This document shows, piece after piece, positions 1 to 8,486 of a stretch of DNA of 64,000 bases. How positions within the stretch are numbered: the stretch's first letter is position 1; the number at the start of each line of letters is the position of its first letter. The position numbers and the translations under genes are program-made. The notes below the pieces were generated by a model, which ran no database searches, was not told where the DNA came from, and worked only from the letters and a program-made list of their open reading frames with translations. The DNA is from Pseudomonas sp. Irchel s3b2. Its GTDB lineage: Bacteria > Pseudomonadota > Gammaproteobacteria > Pseudomonadales > Pseudomonadaceae. The stretch spans positions 147,471-211,470 of the forward strand of contig NZ_FYEB01000009.1 of the NCBI RefSeq assembly GCF_900187445.1, given 5' to 3'.

Positions 1-1
1 G

Positions 2-1060
2 TTAGGCGTTGCCAGCCAACTTCATCCGCGCCGCCTGAGTGAAATCAAGCATCCGCTTCAACGGCCGCACCGCCTGCGGAATCAACGCCGGATCAACGAA
101 GATCTCGTTGGTGCCCTCGCGCAAGCTCTTCAGCGTGCGCTCAAGCGTATTCATCGCCATCCACGGGCAATGCGCGCAACTGCGGCACGCTGCGCCGTTA
201 CCGGCCGTTGGCGCTTCGATAAAGACCTTGTCCGGGCACAGCTGCTGCATCTTGTAGAAGATGCCGCGGTCGGTCGCGACGATCAGGGTCTTGTTCGGCA
301 GACTTTGCGCAGCAGCGATCAGCTGACTGGTGGAACCCACCGCGTCGGCCAACTCGATCACTGCGGTCGGCGACTCCGGATGCACCAGAATGGCCGCCTC
401 CGGGTACAGCGCTTTCATGTCTTCGAGCTGCTTGGCCTTGAACTCTTCGTGAACGATGCAGGCACCGTCCCACAGCAGCATGTCGGCACCGGTCTTGCGC
501 TGGATGTAAGTGCCCAGGTGCTTGTCCGGGGCCCAGATAATAGTTTCGCCGTTATCCATCAGGCTTTCGACGATCTCCAGCGCACAGCTGGAAGTCACCA
601 CCCAGTCCGCCCGGGCTTTGACCGCCGCCGAAGTGTTGGCATACACCACCACCGTACGTTCCGGATGCTGATCGCAGAACGCCGAGAACTCGTCCACCGG
701 GCAACCCAGGTCCAGCGAGCAGGTCGCTTCCAGGGTCGGCATCAGCACGCGTTTTTCAGGATTGAGGATTTTGGCGGTCTCGCCCATGAACTTCACGCCG
801 GCGACCACCACGGTCTTGGCCGGATGGGCATTGCCGAAGCGGGCCATCTCCAGAGAATCGGAGACGCAGCCACCGGTTTCTTCGGCCAGGGCCTGAATGA
901 CCGGATCGCAATAGAAGTGGGCAACCAGCACCGCGTCCTGAGCCTTGAGCTCGGCAGCGATGGCAGTGCGGTAATAAGCCTCTTCATCGGCGGTCAGCGG
1001 CTTGGGCTGCTTGGCGTCGAGGTGGGCTTGAACCAGAAGGCGTTCGGAAATCTGCGTCAT
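2..1060 (-). CDS. nadA: Quinolinate synthase NadA
   Basis: Condenses iminoaspartate with dihydroxyacetone phosphate to quinolinate, the second step of de novo NAD synthesis, using a 4Fe-4S cluster in the cytoplasm. The 352-residue protein is full length for the family. The three expected cluster cysteines are visible as Cys114 (ATCSLDLGC), Cys201 (DGACIV) and the last Cys of the CRSCAHC stretch, Cys298. The stop codon lies at the extreme left edge of the window, so the gene is complete. It is transcribed alone, away from the tRNA-Lys gene. Identification is very secure. Confidence 0.97.
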   Translation of the reverse strand: MTQISERLLVQAHLDAKQPKPLTADEEAYYRTAIAAELKAQDAVLVAHFYCDPVIQALAEETGGCVSDSLEMARFGNAHPAKTVVVAGVKFMGETAKILNPEKRVLMPTLEATCSLDLGCPVDEFSAFCDQHPERTVVVYANTSAAVKARADWVVTSSCALEIVESLMDNGETIIWAPDKHLGTYIQRKTGADMLLWDGACIVHEEFKAKQLEDMKALYPEAAILVHPESPTAVIELADAVGSTSQLIAAAQSLPNKTLIVATDRGIFYKMQQLCPDKVFIEAPTAGNGAACRSCAHCPWMAMNTLERTLKSLREGTNEIFVDPALIPQAVRPLKRMLDFTQAARMKLAGNA

Positions 1061-1259
1061 GTTCGCAAGACCTGCAGGCGCTTTCGCGCGAAAGTCGAGT
1101 ATACACCCGGCTCCGGACCCTTCAGGGTACCGCCGGGAGAGTGAGTATCCATCAGGCGTGGACAGCGTTGAAGCTGCGCAAGGCTACAGAATATCGGGTG
1201 GATGCAAAAGATGATTCTGACCTGCGTCACCCGGACTGAGCCGACCTCAAATCGCGGGC

Positions 1260-1301
1260 AAAAAAAAACCCGGAAATCCTCACTTACGTGGGCCTTCCAG
1301 A
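1260..1301 (-). terminator. Rho-independent terminator of tRNA-Lys
   Basis: Read on the minus strand, an imperfect stem (CTGGAAGGCC pairing with GGATTTCCGG, one G-T pair) is followed by a run of nine T. It starts 11 bases past the encoded CCA end of the tRNA. Confidence 0.7.
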
Positions 1302-1311
1302 TTTTTTAAAA

Positions 1312-1387
1312 TGGTGGGTCGTGTGGGATTCGAACCTACGACCAATTGGTTAAAAGCCAACTGCTCTACCAACTGAGCTAACGACCC
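1312..1387 (-). tRNA. tRNA-Lys (anticodon UUU)
   Basis: The 76-base minus-strand sequence starts GGGTCGTTAGCTCAGTTGG, has the anticodon loop CTTTTAA (anticodon TTT) and the T-arm GGTTCGAATCC, and ends with an encoded CCA. The acceptor stem GGGTCGT pairs with ACGACCC. All conserved cloverleaf positions are present, so it looks functional. Confidence 0.97.
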
Positions 1388-1404
1388 GCTGTGTGGTGGC
1401 GCGT

Positions 1405-1432
1405 ATAATACTGATTTTTAAGGACTATTCAA
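1405..1432 (-). promoter_or_regulatory. Sigma-70 promoter of tRNA-Lys
   Basis: On the minus strand, TTGAAT and TATTAT are separated by 16 bases. The -10 box lies about 18 bases upstream of the mature tRNA 5' end, a usual distance for a bacterial tRNA promoter. Confidence 0.6.
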
Positions 1433-1450
1433 CACCTAATTTGAAATAAA

Positions 1451-2143
1451 TCAAAAATAAGGTGTTGGGTCAGTCACACCGGCCGCCGCGAAGCCTTCTG
1501 CACGCAGGCGGCAGCTGTCGCATTTACCGCAGGCGCGGCCATTATCGTCTGCCTGATAGCAGGAAACGGTCAGCCCATAATCGACGCCAAGCTTCACGCC
1601 GGCCTGTACGATCTGTGCCTTGCTCAGGTTCTGCAATGGCGCCTGGATACGGAAGCCCTGCCCTTCTACCCCGGCCTTGGTCGCCAGATTGGCCATGCGC
1701 TCGAAGGCTTCGATGAACTCGGGACGGCAATCCGGATAACCGGAGTAATCCACCGCGTTTACACCGATAAAGATGTCACGCGCGCCCAGCACTTCGGCCC
1801 AGCCCAGCGCCAGGGAGAGAAACACGGTGTTGCGCGCCGGCACATAAGTCACCGGGATACCTTCACCTGGTGTTTCCGGCACATCGATACTAGTGTCGGT
1901 CAACGCCGAGCCGCCGATACCGTTCAGGTTCAGGCCGATCACCTTGTGCTCGACCACACCCAAGTCTTGGGCGACGCGTGCGGCGGCGTGCAATTCGGCG
2001 TGAGACCGCTGACCGTAATCGAAGCTCATGGTGTAGCAGCTGTAGCCTTCAGCACGGGCCATGGCCACGACGGTCGCCGAGTCGAGGCCGCCGGACAGCA
2101 AGATGACCGCACGTTTTTCCGCAGTGTTCAGTTGCTTAGTCAT
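1451..2143 (-). CDS. queC: 7-cyano-7-deazaguanine synthase QueC
   Basis: ATP-dependent conversion of 7-carboxy-7-deazaguanine to preQ0 in queuosine synthesis. The PP-loop signature LLSGGLDSATV lies near the N-terminus. The C-terminal zinc site reads CYQADDNGRACGKCDSCRL. The frame stays open upstream, but the ATG giving MTKQLNTAEKRAV fits the family start, yields 230 residues and places the gene one base after the queE stop. queE and queC form a two-gene operon of consecutive pathway steps. Confidence 0.95.
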   Translation of the reverse strand: MTKQLNTAEKRAVILLSGGLDSATVVAMARAEGYSCYTMSFDYGQRSHAELHAAARVAQDLGVVEHKVIGLNLNGIGGSALTDTSIDVPETPGEGIPVTYVPARNTVFLSLALGWAEVLGARDIFIGVNAVDYSGYPDCRPEFIEAFERMANLATKAGVEGQGFRIQAPLQNLSKAQIVQAGVKLGVDYGLTVSCYQADDNGRACGKCDSCRLRAEGFAAAGVTDPTPYF

Positions 2144-2144
2144 T

Positions 2145-2792
2145 TCAGCGCCCCGGCTCGTCATTCCAAAGATATTTATGCAGCTGCAATTGCAGGCGCA
2201 CCGGCAGATTGTCCGCCACCACCCAGTCTGCCAGATCACGCGCATTCAGGTCATGGTGGCTCGGCGAGAACAGGACTTCGCCGGCACGCAGGTCAAGACC
2301 GTACTGAATCAGCTTGGACACGGCCCAGTCGTAATCTTCCCGCGAGCAGATGACAAACTTCACCTGATCGTTAGGCGTGAGCAGTTCGATGTTCTCATAG
2401 CGGTTGCGGTGCGCTTCTTTCGAACCCGGGGTTTTCAGGTCGACGACACGACTGACCCGTGGATCGACCGCCGAGATGTCTAGCGCGCCACTGGTTTCCA
2501 GCGACACTTCGTAGCCGGCGTCGCACAACTGCTTGAGCAAGGGAATAGCATTCGGTTGCGCCAGGGGTTCGCCACCCGTGACACAGACATAACGTGGGCG
2601 AAAACCGGCCACTTGCTCAAGGATGTCGTCGAGCGTGCGAATGGTGCCGCCAGTGAAGGCGTAGGCGCTGTCGCAGTATTGGCAACGCAATGGGCAACCG
2701 GTCAGGCGCACAAAAACAGTGGGCAGCCCGGCAGTCCGCGTTTCACCCTGCAACGAGTAGAAAACTTCGGTGATTCTCAATGTGTCTTGCAT
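2145..2792 (-). CDS. queE: 7-carboxy-7-deazaguanine synthase QueE
   Basis: Radical SAM enzyme that contracts 6-carboxy-tetrahydropterin to 7-carboxy-7-deazaguanine. The cluster motif CPLRCQYC is the usual CX3CX2C, followed by the glycine-rich TGGEPL strand. The ATG giving MQDTLRITEVFYSLQGE fits the family N-terminus; an in-frame GTG three codons upstream (2801) is an alternative. The product is 215 residues. It is the first gene of the queE-queC pair, and QueC uses its product directly. Confidence 0.95.
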   Translation of the reverse strand: MQDTLRITEVFYSLQGETRTAGLPTVFVRLTGCPLRCQYCDSAYAFTGGTIRTLDDILEQVAGFRPRYVCVTGGEPLAQPNAIPLLKQLCDAGYEVSLETSGALDISAVDPRVSRVVDLKTPGSKEAHRNRYENIELLTPNDQVKFVICSREDYDWAVSKLIQYGLDLRAGEVLFSPSHHDLNARDLADWVVADNLPVRLQLQLHKYLWNDEPGR

Positions 2793-2910
2793 AGTCGCCA
2801 CGGGCGTAACAGCTAAACAGGCTGTCCGCCTCCGTCAGGCACTTCAAGGAACCCCGCCAACGCGCAGATCCCAAAAAGCGTATTTCAGAAAAAGGGGGTG
2901 AATTCTAACG

Positions 2911-2936
2911 AAAAAACCCGCGACAAGCGCGGGTTT
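2911..2936 (-). terminator. Terminator after cpoB
   Basis: On the minus strand AAACCCGCG, loop CTTGT, CGCGGGTTTTTT. It lies 22 bases past the cpoB stop and probably ends the tol-pal operon before queE. Its A-rich left side could also let it work in the other direction. Confidence 0.8.
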
Positions 2937-2957
2937 CTTCGAAACGGTCAAGCAGGC

Positions 2958-3797
2958 TTACATGCGCTGCAAGTCGCGTTGTGCCAGCTGCGCGGCGGAA
3001 GTGCCCGGATATTGGGACACAACCTGTTGCAGAATGCCTTTGACCCGGTCGGTATGACCGAGGCGGCGCTCTACATCAGCGAGCTTGTACAGCGAATCAG
3101 GCACTTTGTTGTGCTTTGGATACAGCTGCGAAACCTTGGCAAATGCCTGACCTGCACCTTGCAGATCGCCTTTGGCCAGGTTCACTTCGCCCAACCAGTA
3201 CTGGGCGTTGCCCGCGTATTGGCTGTTCGGGTATTTGCGCAGGAATGCGGCGAAAGCCTGGCTGGCCTTGTCGAAATCCTTGGCCTTGATCAGGTCGAAG
3301 GCTGCATCGTAATACAGCTTTTCCTTCGCCGGATCAGCCGGTTCGCCACCCGCTGCAGGGGCTTGAGCGGCGGCCGCTCCCGCACCTGCGCCGGCTGCTG
3401 CACCGGGGGCGTTCAGATCGCCACCGGTGGAAGAATTATCAGGAGTCGCGGCTGGTGCAATGCCGGTTCCTATGCGCCGATCAAGATCCTGATATCGCTC
3501 CAGGTTCTCTTGCTTCATGCGCGCTACATCATTTTGCAGTTCTTCGATCACACCCTGTTGACGCGAGATCTGATCCTGCATTTGTTGCAGTTGGTTGAAC
3601 AGCTGACCCTGTGCCGAGACAGGGGCCGAAACCCCTCCCCCGGCATAGGCGCCGTTCGTACCGTAACCCGCAGGCGGATAACTGCTCCCGCTATTGTTAT
3701 AGCCGGAGTTGTCCTCGACCACAGGAACCGCAGCCCACACCGCAAGCGGTGCGAGACTGAGAGCCAAAACAGTTACAGCACGACGGCACGTTCGCAT
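2958..3797 (-). CDS. cpoB: Cell division coordinator CpoB (YbgF)
   Basis: Periplasmic partner of TolA that couples outer-membrane constriction with peptidoglycan synthesis at the septum. The 279-residue protein has a signal peptide ending near AVWA, a short coiled coil (LFNQLQQMQDQISRQQGVIEEL, about residues 70-110 in outline), an Ala/Gly-rich linker and C-terminal TPR repeats (YYDAAFDLIKAKDFDKAS, then NAQYWLGEVNLAKGD). It follows pal by 6 bases and is the last gene of the tol-pal operon. Identification rests on context and the TPR architecture. Confidence 0.93.
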   Translation of the reverse strand: MRTCRRAVTVLALSLAPLAVWAAVPVVEDNSGYNNSGSSYPPAGYGTNGAYAGGGVSAPVSAQGQLFNQLQQMQDQISRQQGVIEELQNDVARMKQENLERYQDLDRRIGTGIAPAATPDNSSTGGDLNAPGAAAGAGAGAAAAQAPAAGGEPADPAKEKLYYDAAFDLIKAKDFDKASQAFAAFLRKYPNSQYAGNAQYWLGEVNLAKGDLQGAGQAFAKVSQLYPKHNKVPDSLYKLADVERRLGHTDRVKGILQQVVSQYPGTSAAQLAQRDLQRM

Positions 3798-3803
3798 GAC
3801 GAA

Positions 3804-4301
3804 TTACTTACGCAGTTCGACGCGACGGTTTTGAGCCCAGGACTGCTCGTCGTTGCCGGTAGCAACTGGACGCTCTTCGCCGTAGGAAACCAGTTCCAGC
3901 TGAGCTGGGGAAACACCTTGCAGTACCAGGTAACGCTGAACGGCTTTCGCACGACGCTCGCCCAGTGCCATGTTGTACTCACGAGTACCACGTTCGTCAG
4001 TGTTGCCTTCCAGAACAACGCGAGCGCCGTTTGCTTTCAGGTCTTTGGCGTGAACGTCCAGAGCGCGCATGGCTTCTGGCTTCAGGTCCGAGCTGTCGTA
4101 TTCGAAGTAGAAGGTGGTGATTGCGCGCAGAGCAGCTTCTTCGCTCAGGGAACCGTCAACAGCACCAGTGTTAGCGCCGTAACCAGCGTTTGGATCAACA
4201 GCGCCTTCACCGGCGTTGTCACCGCCTTTGGACGAGCAACCTACAGCTACAGCCATGGCCAGAGCCAGCGCAGCAAATTTACCAAACTTCAGCATTTCCA
4301 T
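3804..4301 (-). CDS. pal: Peptidoglycan-associated lipoprotein Pal (OprL)
   Basis: Outer-membrane lipoprotein that binds peptidoglycan and TolB in the Tol-Pal envelope-constriction machine. A lipobox (AVAVGC) follows a short signal peptide, so the mature N-terminus should be the acylated Cys22. The C-terminal OmpA-like domain carries the conserved NTDERGTREYN and RRVELRK segments; the Asn of NTDERG replaces the His I recall for P. aeruginosa OprL. Length (165 residues) is typical. It lies 52 bases after tolB, the widest gap within the tol operon, which could hold an internal signal. Confidence 0.96.
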   Translation of the reverse strand: MEMLKFGKFAALALAMAVAVGCSSKGGDNAGEGAVDPNAGYGANTGAVDGSLSEEAALRAITTFYFEYDSSDLKPEAMRALDVHAKDLKANGARVVLEGNTDERGTREYNMALGERRAKAVQRYLVLQGVSPAQLELVSYGEERPVATGNDEQSWAQNRRVELRK

Positions 4302-4353
4302 CGTGAAACTCCTAATGAACCCCAGTGTGTTAAGTACAACGTATAGCGCCGCG

Positions 4354-5655
4354 TCAGTTCAGGTAAGGGGACCAGGACGGTTCTCTGACTTCGCCTTGTG
4401 CGGTAGGAAGCGGGAGCCTCACGCGTCCATTAATGGACACGAGCATCAAGACTCCCCGGCCCTGCTGGCGGGTGGCGTAGATTACCATGGTGCCGTTGGG
4501 CGCAACAGTAGGCGACTCGTCCAGAGTGCTATCAGTGAGGATCTTTACACTACCGCGCTGCAAATCCTGGGCCGCCACCTTGAAATTGGTGAAACCTTGC
4601 TGACGATGGATCATCACCAGGGTCTTTTCATCGGCCGACAGTTTAGGGTTGGCGTTGTAGTTACCGATGAAAGTCACACGCTCCGCGCCACCACCGCTTG
4701 CGCTGGTTTTGTAGATCTGTGGCTTGCCGCCACGGTCGGAGGTGAAGTAAATGGTCGAACCATCTTTACCCCAGAACGGTTCGGTGTTGATGCCTTGACC
4801 GTTGGTGACGCGACTGATCTGACGCGAACCCAGGTTCATCACATAAATGTCCGGGTTGCCGTCTTTCGACAGCACGAACGCCAGGCGCTGACCATCCGGC
4901 GACCATGCTGGCGCACCATTCAGGCCTTCGAAGTTGGTGATCTGCTCACGGCGACCGGTATCGATGTTCTGCATGAAAATACGCGGACGTTTCTGTTCGA
5001 ACGAAACATAGGCGATGCGCTTGCCGTCTGGTGCAAAACGCGGCGACAGGATTGGCTCGCGCGATTGCAGCAGGGTCACGGCGCGGGCACCGTCATAGTC
5101 CGAACGTTGCAGCGTGTAGCGAGTGTTCTTCTCGGAGAACCGCTCAGCTGTCACGTACAGCAGACGCGTCGAGAACGCACCTTTGATACCGGTGAGTTTC
5201 TCGAACGACTGGTCGGAGATGTAGTGCGCCATGTCGCGCAATTGATCGACGCTGCCCGAAACGCTGCCGGTCAGCACTTGCTGCTCGGTGGCGACGTTGA
5301 ACAATGCGTATTGAACCTGCAGACGACCGCCCGCCGGAACAATGCTGCCGACCATGACGTACTGGGCACCCAGCGCCTTGAAGTCACGGAAGATGATTTC
5401 GCTGGCCTGGCTTGGCTGGCTGATCATGTTCTGCTTTGGAATCGGCGAGTAGTAACCCGAGTTGCGCAGGTCGTTACCGATAATTTCAGCCATGTCGTCC
5501 GGCAGCACGCTGCCGCCCTGGAAGCCAAACGGTACTACTGCGATCGGGGTGGCCCGATCACTGCCGCTGGTGACCAGAATGTTTTTCTCATCAGCTACCG
5601 CCATCCCTGCCAGGCAGCAGATAACGACTAGCATTCCTCGAAGAAGGTTTCTCAC
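4354..5655 (-). CDS. tolB: Tol-Pal translocation protein TolB
   Basis: Periplasmic beta-propeller protein that shuttles between TolA and Pal. The 433 residues comprise a Sec signal peptide (MRNLLRGMLVVICCLAGMAVA), an N-terminal alpha/beta domain, then WD-like blades with repeated SPRFAPDGKRIAY, APAWSPDGQRLAF and TEPFWGKDGSTIYF motifs. Translation starts at a GTG whose GTGA overlaps the tolA stop, indicating coupled translation. Confidence 0.96.
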   Translation of the reverse strand: MRNLLRGMLVVICCLAGMAVADEKNILVTSGSDRATPIAVVPFGFQGGSVLPDDMAEIIGNDLRNSGYYSPIPKQNMISQPSQASEIIFRDFKALGAQYVMVGSIVPAGGRLQVQYALFNVATEQQVLTGSVSGSVDQLRDMAHYISDQSFEKLTGIKGAFSTRLLYVTAERFSEKNTRYTLQRSDYDGARAVTLLQSREPILSPRFAPDGKRIAYVSFEQKRPRIFMQNIDTGRREQITNFEGLNGAPAWSPDGQRLAFVLSKDGNPDIYVMNLGSRQISRVTNGQGINTEPFWGKDGSTIYFTSDRGGKPQIYKTSASGGGAERVTFIGNYNANPKLSADEKTLVMIHRQQGFTNFKVAAQDLQRGSVKILTDSTLDESPTVAPNGTMVIYATRQQGRGVLMLVSINGRVRLPLPTAQGEVREPSWSPYLN

Positions 5656-6731
5656 AAGGCTAGATCCTCAGGTGTGAATGTCATCTTGAATGAACGATAC
5701 GGAGCGAAATCACTCGGCTTCATTCCCTGCATTTCTGTCAAACGTCCAATGTTCTTGACCGCCGCTACAGCGGAAGCGTCAAACGGACCATCGCCGCTGG
5801 ACTTGGCCACGCCAACCGAAGTCACCGTACCATCGGGCAACATGCCGATTTGCAACACGACCGTCATGCCTTTGCGTGCCGAAGGTGGACGAGCCCAGCC
5901 TTCCGCTGCACGAGCACGAATCAGATCATCGAAACTGCCGGCGACTTCATCACCCTGCTCATCGGCCAAGGCCTGCTGACGCTGCGGCGTGTCGGAAAGC
6001 AAATCTGCCAGGGCCTGGGCCTTTTTGTCTTCGGCGGATTTACGTGCCGCTTCCTGCGATTTTTTCTTCGCAGCATCGGCAGCAGCTTTCTTCTTCGCGT
6101 CTTCGGCGACTTTCTTCTTCGCCTCTTCAGCTTCAGATTTCTTCTTGGCGTCTTCGGCGGCTTTCTTCTTCGCGTCTTCGACGATCTTTTTCTTAGCTTC
6201 TTCAGCGGCCGCTTTCTTGGCCTCTTCTTCAGCAGCTTTTTTGGCTTCTTCTTCAGATTTCTTCTTGGCTATATCAGCCAATTGTTTCTCTTCGGCCTTC
6301 TTGGCTTCGGCGGTCTTCTTCGCTTCATCGGCTTTCTTGGCTTCATCAGCCTTTTTTGCCTCTTCCGCTTTCTTCGTCTCGTCGGCCTTCTTGGATTCTT
6401 CGGCTTTTTGAGCCGCATCTTCCTTCTTTTGTTCCGCAGCCTTGATCGCTTCCTGTTCGATCTTCTTCTGTTCCATCTGTTCGACTTCGGTCTGGCGCGC
6501 AGCGGATTTCTGCGCCTCACCCGCAATCTTCTGATTAGTCTGGGTGGTCGCCCGACTTTTCGATTTCAGCTGGTACAGGGTCGCCTGGACAATCGGCTTG
6601 GCCGGCGGCAATTCCGGTGTGAAGGCGAAACTGACGAACAGCATGCCAAACACCAGCACGTGCAAGACAATCGCCCAGACACTAGGCCAGAAGTAGCTTT
6701 CCGAGGCGGACGGCTCTCGCATTTGCTGCAT
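5652..6731 (-). CDS. tolA: Tol-Pal energy-transducing protein TolA
   Basis: Inner-membrane protein that reaches across the periplasm and passes proton-motive energy from TolQR to TolB-Pal. An N-terminal transmembrane helix (about residues 16-36) is followed by a long Lys/Ala/Glu helix (about residues 75-245, many KKAEEAKKAD-type repeats) and a globular C-terminal domain ending FTPEDLAL. The low-complexity repeats explain the striking AT-rich, CTTCTTCG-rich plus strand near 6.0-6.5 kb. The start overlaps the tolR stop by one base. Confidence 0.95.
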   Translation of the reverse strand: MQQMREPSASESYFWPSVWAIVLHVLVFGMLFVSFAFTPELPPAKPIVQATLYQLKSKSRATTQTNQKIAGEAQKSAARQTEVEQMEQKKIEQEAIKAAEQKKEDAAQKAEESKKADETKKAEEAKKADEAKKADEAKKTAEAKKAEEKQLADIAKKKSEEEAKKAAEEEAKKAAAEEAKKKIVEDAKKKAAEDAKKKSEAEEAKKKVAEDAKKKAAADAAKKKSQEAARKSAEDKKAQALADLLSDTPQRQQALADEQGDEVAGSFDDLIRARAAEGWARPPSARKGMTVVLQIGMLPDGTVTSVGVAKSSGDGPFDASAVAAVKNIGRLTEMQGMKPSDFAPYRSFKMTFTPEDLAL

Positions 6732-7192
6732 CAGGGTGCCTCGGTAATCAAGCCAACATTACCGACCCCGGCTTTCTGCAACCCACCCATCGCGCCCATG
6801 ACTGCGCCGTAATCGACGGTCTTGTCGCCGCGAATGAACACCTGGGTACGCTTGCCGCCTTCAGTACCGGCGCGAACGATCTTGGTCACGGCGTCGGTCA
6901 TTTGCGGCAAGGTCATGGCCTTGTCCTGCTGCTTATCGGTGTCGACTTCGCTGCCAAGGTTCCAGTAGTAGGTCTTGTCAGCCTTGATCGAAATGGTCAG
7001 GACCTGAGTGTTGTTGTCCTGCGGCAAGGCTTCGCTGGAAACCTTGGGCAGATCAACTTTCACGCCCTGATTGAGCATCGGAGCGGTCACCATGAAGATG
7101 ACCAGCAGTACCAGCATCACGTCGATGTAAGGCACCACGTTCATCTCGGCAACCGGCTTGCGCTTTTTGCGAGCTCGAGCGATTAAAGCCAT
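6731..7192 (-). CDS. tolR: Tol-Pal protein TolR
   Basis: Inner-membrane proton-channel component paired with TolQ. The 153 residues comprise a short cytoplasmic tail, one transmembrane helix starting YIDVMLVLLVIFMVT, which contains the essential Asp, and a periplasmic domain of the ExbD/TolR family. It sits 14 bases after tolQ and overlaps tolA by one base. Confidence 0.96.
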   Translation of the reverse strand: MALIARARKKRKPVAEMNVVPYIDVMLVLLVIFMVTAPMLNQGVKVDLPKVSSEALPQDNNTQVLTISIKADKTYYWNLGSEVDTDKQQDKAMTLPQMTDAVTKIVRAGTEGGKRTQVFIRGDKTVDYGAVMGAMGGLQKAGVGNVGLITEAP

Positions 7193-7206
7193 TGGAAATT
7201 ACCTGC

Positions 7207-7902
7207 TTATTCTTCGCTGGTGTGCACTTTGCGGTGCAGGATCGCCTGGAATTCATCGGCGAAGGTGTAGTAACGGCCCAGCAGGGTTTCGCTGCGGGCA
7301 GCAAAACGGTTGTACGCGATAACGGCCGGAATGGCGGCGAACAGACCGATCGCAGTAGCAATCAGTGCTTCGGCGATACCCGGGGCCACAGTGGCCAGGG
7401 TCGCTTGCTGGGCAGTTGCCAGACCACGGAAGGAGTTCATGATGCCCCAGACCGTACCGAACAGACCGATGTACGGGCTGACAGAACCGACGGTGGCGAG
7501 GAACGGCAGGCTCTGCTCGAGCTTTTCTTCCTCGCGGGAGATGGCCACGCGCATGGCGCGCGCCACGCCTTCCATGACCGCTTCCGGGTCAACGCCGGAC
7601 TGCTGACGCAGACGGGAGAACTCCTTGAAACCGGCACGGAAGATCTGCTCGACGCCGGAATCCGGATCAGGGTTGCTGCCGGCCTGACGGTAGAGTTTGG
7701 ACAGGTCGATACCGGACCAGAAGCGCTCTTCAAAGCTCTCCAGGGCACGTCGACCGGCGCGCAGCAAGTTGCTGCGCTGAAAAATCATGATCCATGAGGT
7801 TACCGATGCGGCTACCAGGGTCAGCATTACCAGTTGCACCACAATACTGGCATTGCTGACCAGGCTCCACATGGAGGAATGGTCGACGACGTTAGCTTCC
7901 AC
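7207..7902 (-). CDS. tolQ: Tol-Pal proton channel protein TolQ
   Basis: Inner-membrane pentamer-forming MotA/TolQ/ExbB family protein that, with TolR, converts proton flow into movement of TolA. The 231 residues show three transmembrane segments (about 15-38, 138-160 and 170-195) with the family stretch SPYIGLFGTVWGIM. The first codons overlap the end of ybgC by 11 bases. Confidence 0.96.
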   Translation of the reverse strand: MEANVVDHSSMWSLVSNASIVVQLVMLTLVAASVTSWIMIFQRSNLLRAGRRALESFEERFWSGIDLSKLYRQAGSNPDPDSGVEQIFRAGFKEFSRLRQQSGVDPEAVMEGVARAMRVAISREEEKLEQSLPFLATVGSVSPYIGLFGTVWGIMNSFRGLATAQQATLATVAPGIAEALIATAIGLFAAIPAVIAYNRFAARSETLLGRYYTFADEFQAILHRKVHTSEE

Positions 7903-8359
7903 GCTTTATCTCCTGCGTTGAGTGTGTACCCGCGCCGCTCACGTCGGCAAAGGCCGCACGTAGAGCTTCGGGAATGGCCCGGGGTTTCAAACTGTTGGTG
8001 CGCACACAGGCCACCAGAAACTGCCCTTCGCAGAGCAGCACATTATCCGTAGCCCGCCTTACCTGCTGCTTGAAGCGCAGGCTGACCCGGTTCAATTCAA
8101 TGACTTCAGCGCTTACCAGCAGCTCGTCGTCCAGTCGCGCCGGCGCGTGGTAACGCGCTTCGCTGGAATGCACGACGAACAACAGGTCCTCCCCTGCCAG
8201 CGCCGACTGGGCAAAGCCCAGCTCCCGGAGCCGCTCGGTTCGAGCCCGTTCCATAAACTTGAGGTAATTGACGTAATACACGATGCCGCCCGCATCGGTG
8301 TCCTCGTAATAAACGCGACAACGATGTGCGAACGGCTCAAGCCCGTTTTGCGCGCGCAT
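7892..8359 (-). CDS. ybgC: Tol-Pal system acyl-CoA thioesterase YbgC
   Basis: Hot-dog fold thioesterase acting on acyl-CoA or acyl-ACP in the cytoplasm, always linked to tol-pal and proposed to touch phospholipid metabolism. The signature YYEDTDAGGIVYYVNYLKF contains the catalytic Asp. At 155 residues it is slightly longer than the E. coli protein. It is the first gene of the ybgC-tolQRAB-pal-cpoB run and lies 127 bases after ruvB, a gap in which I see no terminator. Confidence 0.94.
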   Translation of the reverse strand: MRAQNGLEPFAHRCRVYYEDTDAGGIVYYVNYLKFMERARTERLRELGFAQSALAGEDLLFVVHSSEARYHAPARLDDELLVSAEVIELNRVSLRFKQQVRRATDNVLLCEGQFLVACVRTNSLKPRAIPEALRAAFADVSGAGTHSTQEIKRGS

Positions 8360-8486
8360 ACTCTAGTGCTTACTCCTCAGGTTGCCAATCCGGCCAGGCA
8401 ACTGTTTTTCATTGATTCGCGGCTTTCTGGCGAAAGTACGGTCCTGGGACAGCACAAACCCCGAATAAATCAGCGCGCAAAGGCTA

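Noticed and set aside
1312..1387. tRNA-Lys as an integration site for an island
   Set aside because: No integrase gene, no repeated tRNA 3' end and no compositional change follow; the flanks are ordinary housekeeping genes.
5990..6540. Tandem CTTCTTCG-like DNA repeat
   Set aside because: It is the reverse strand of the Lys/Ala/Glu-rich helix of TolA, a protein-level feature, not a mobile or CRISPR-type repeat.
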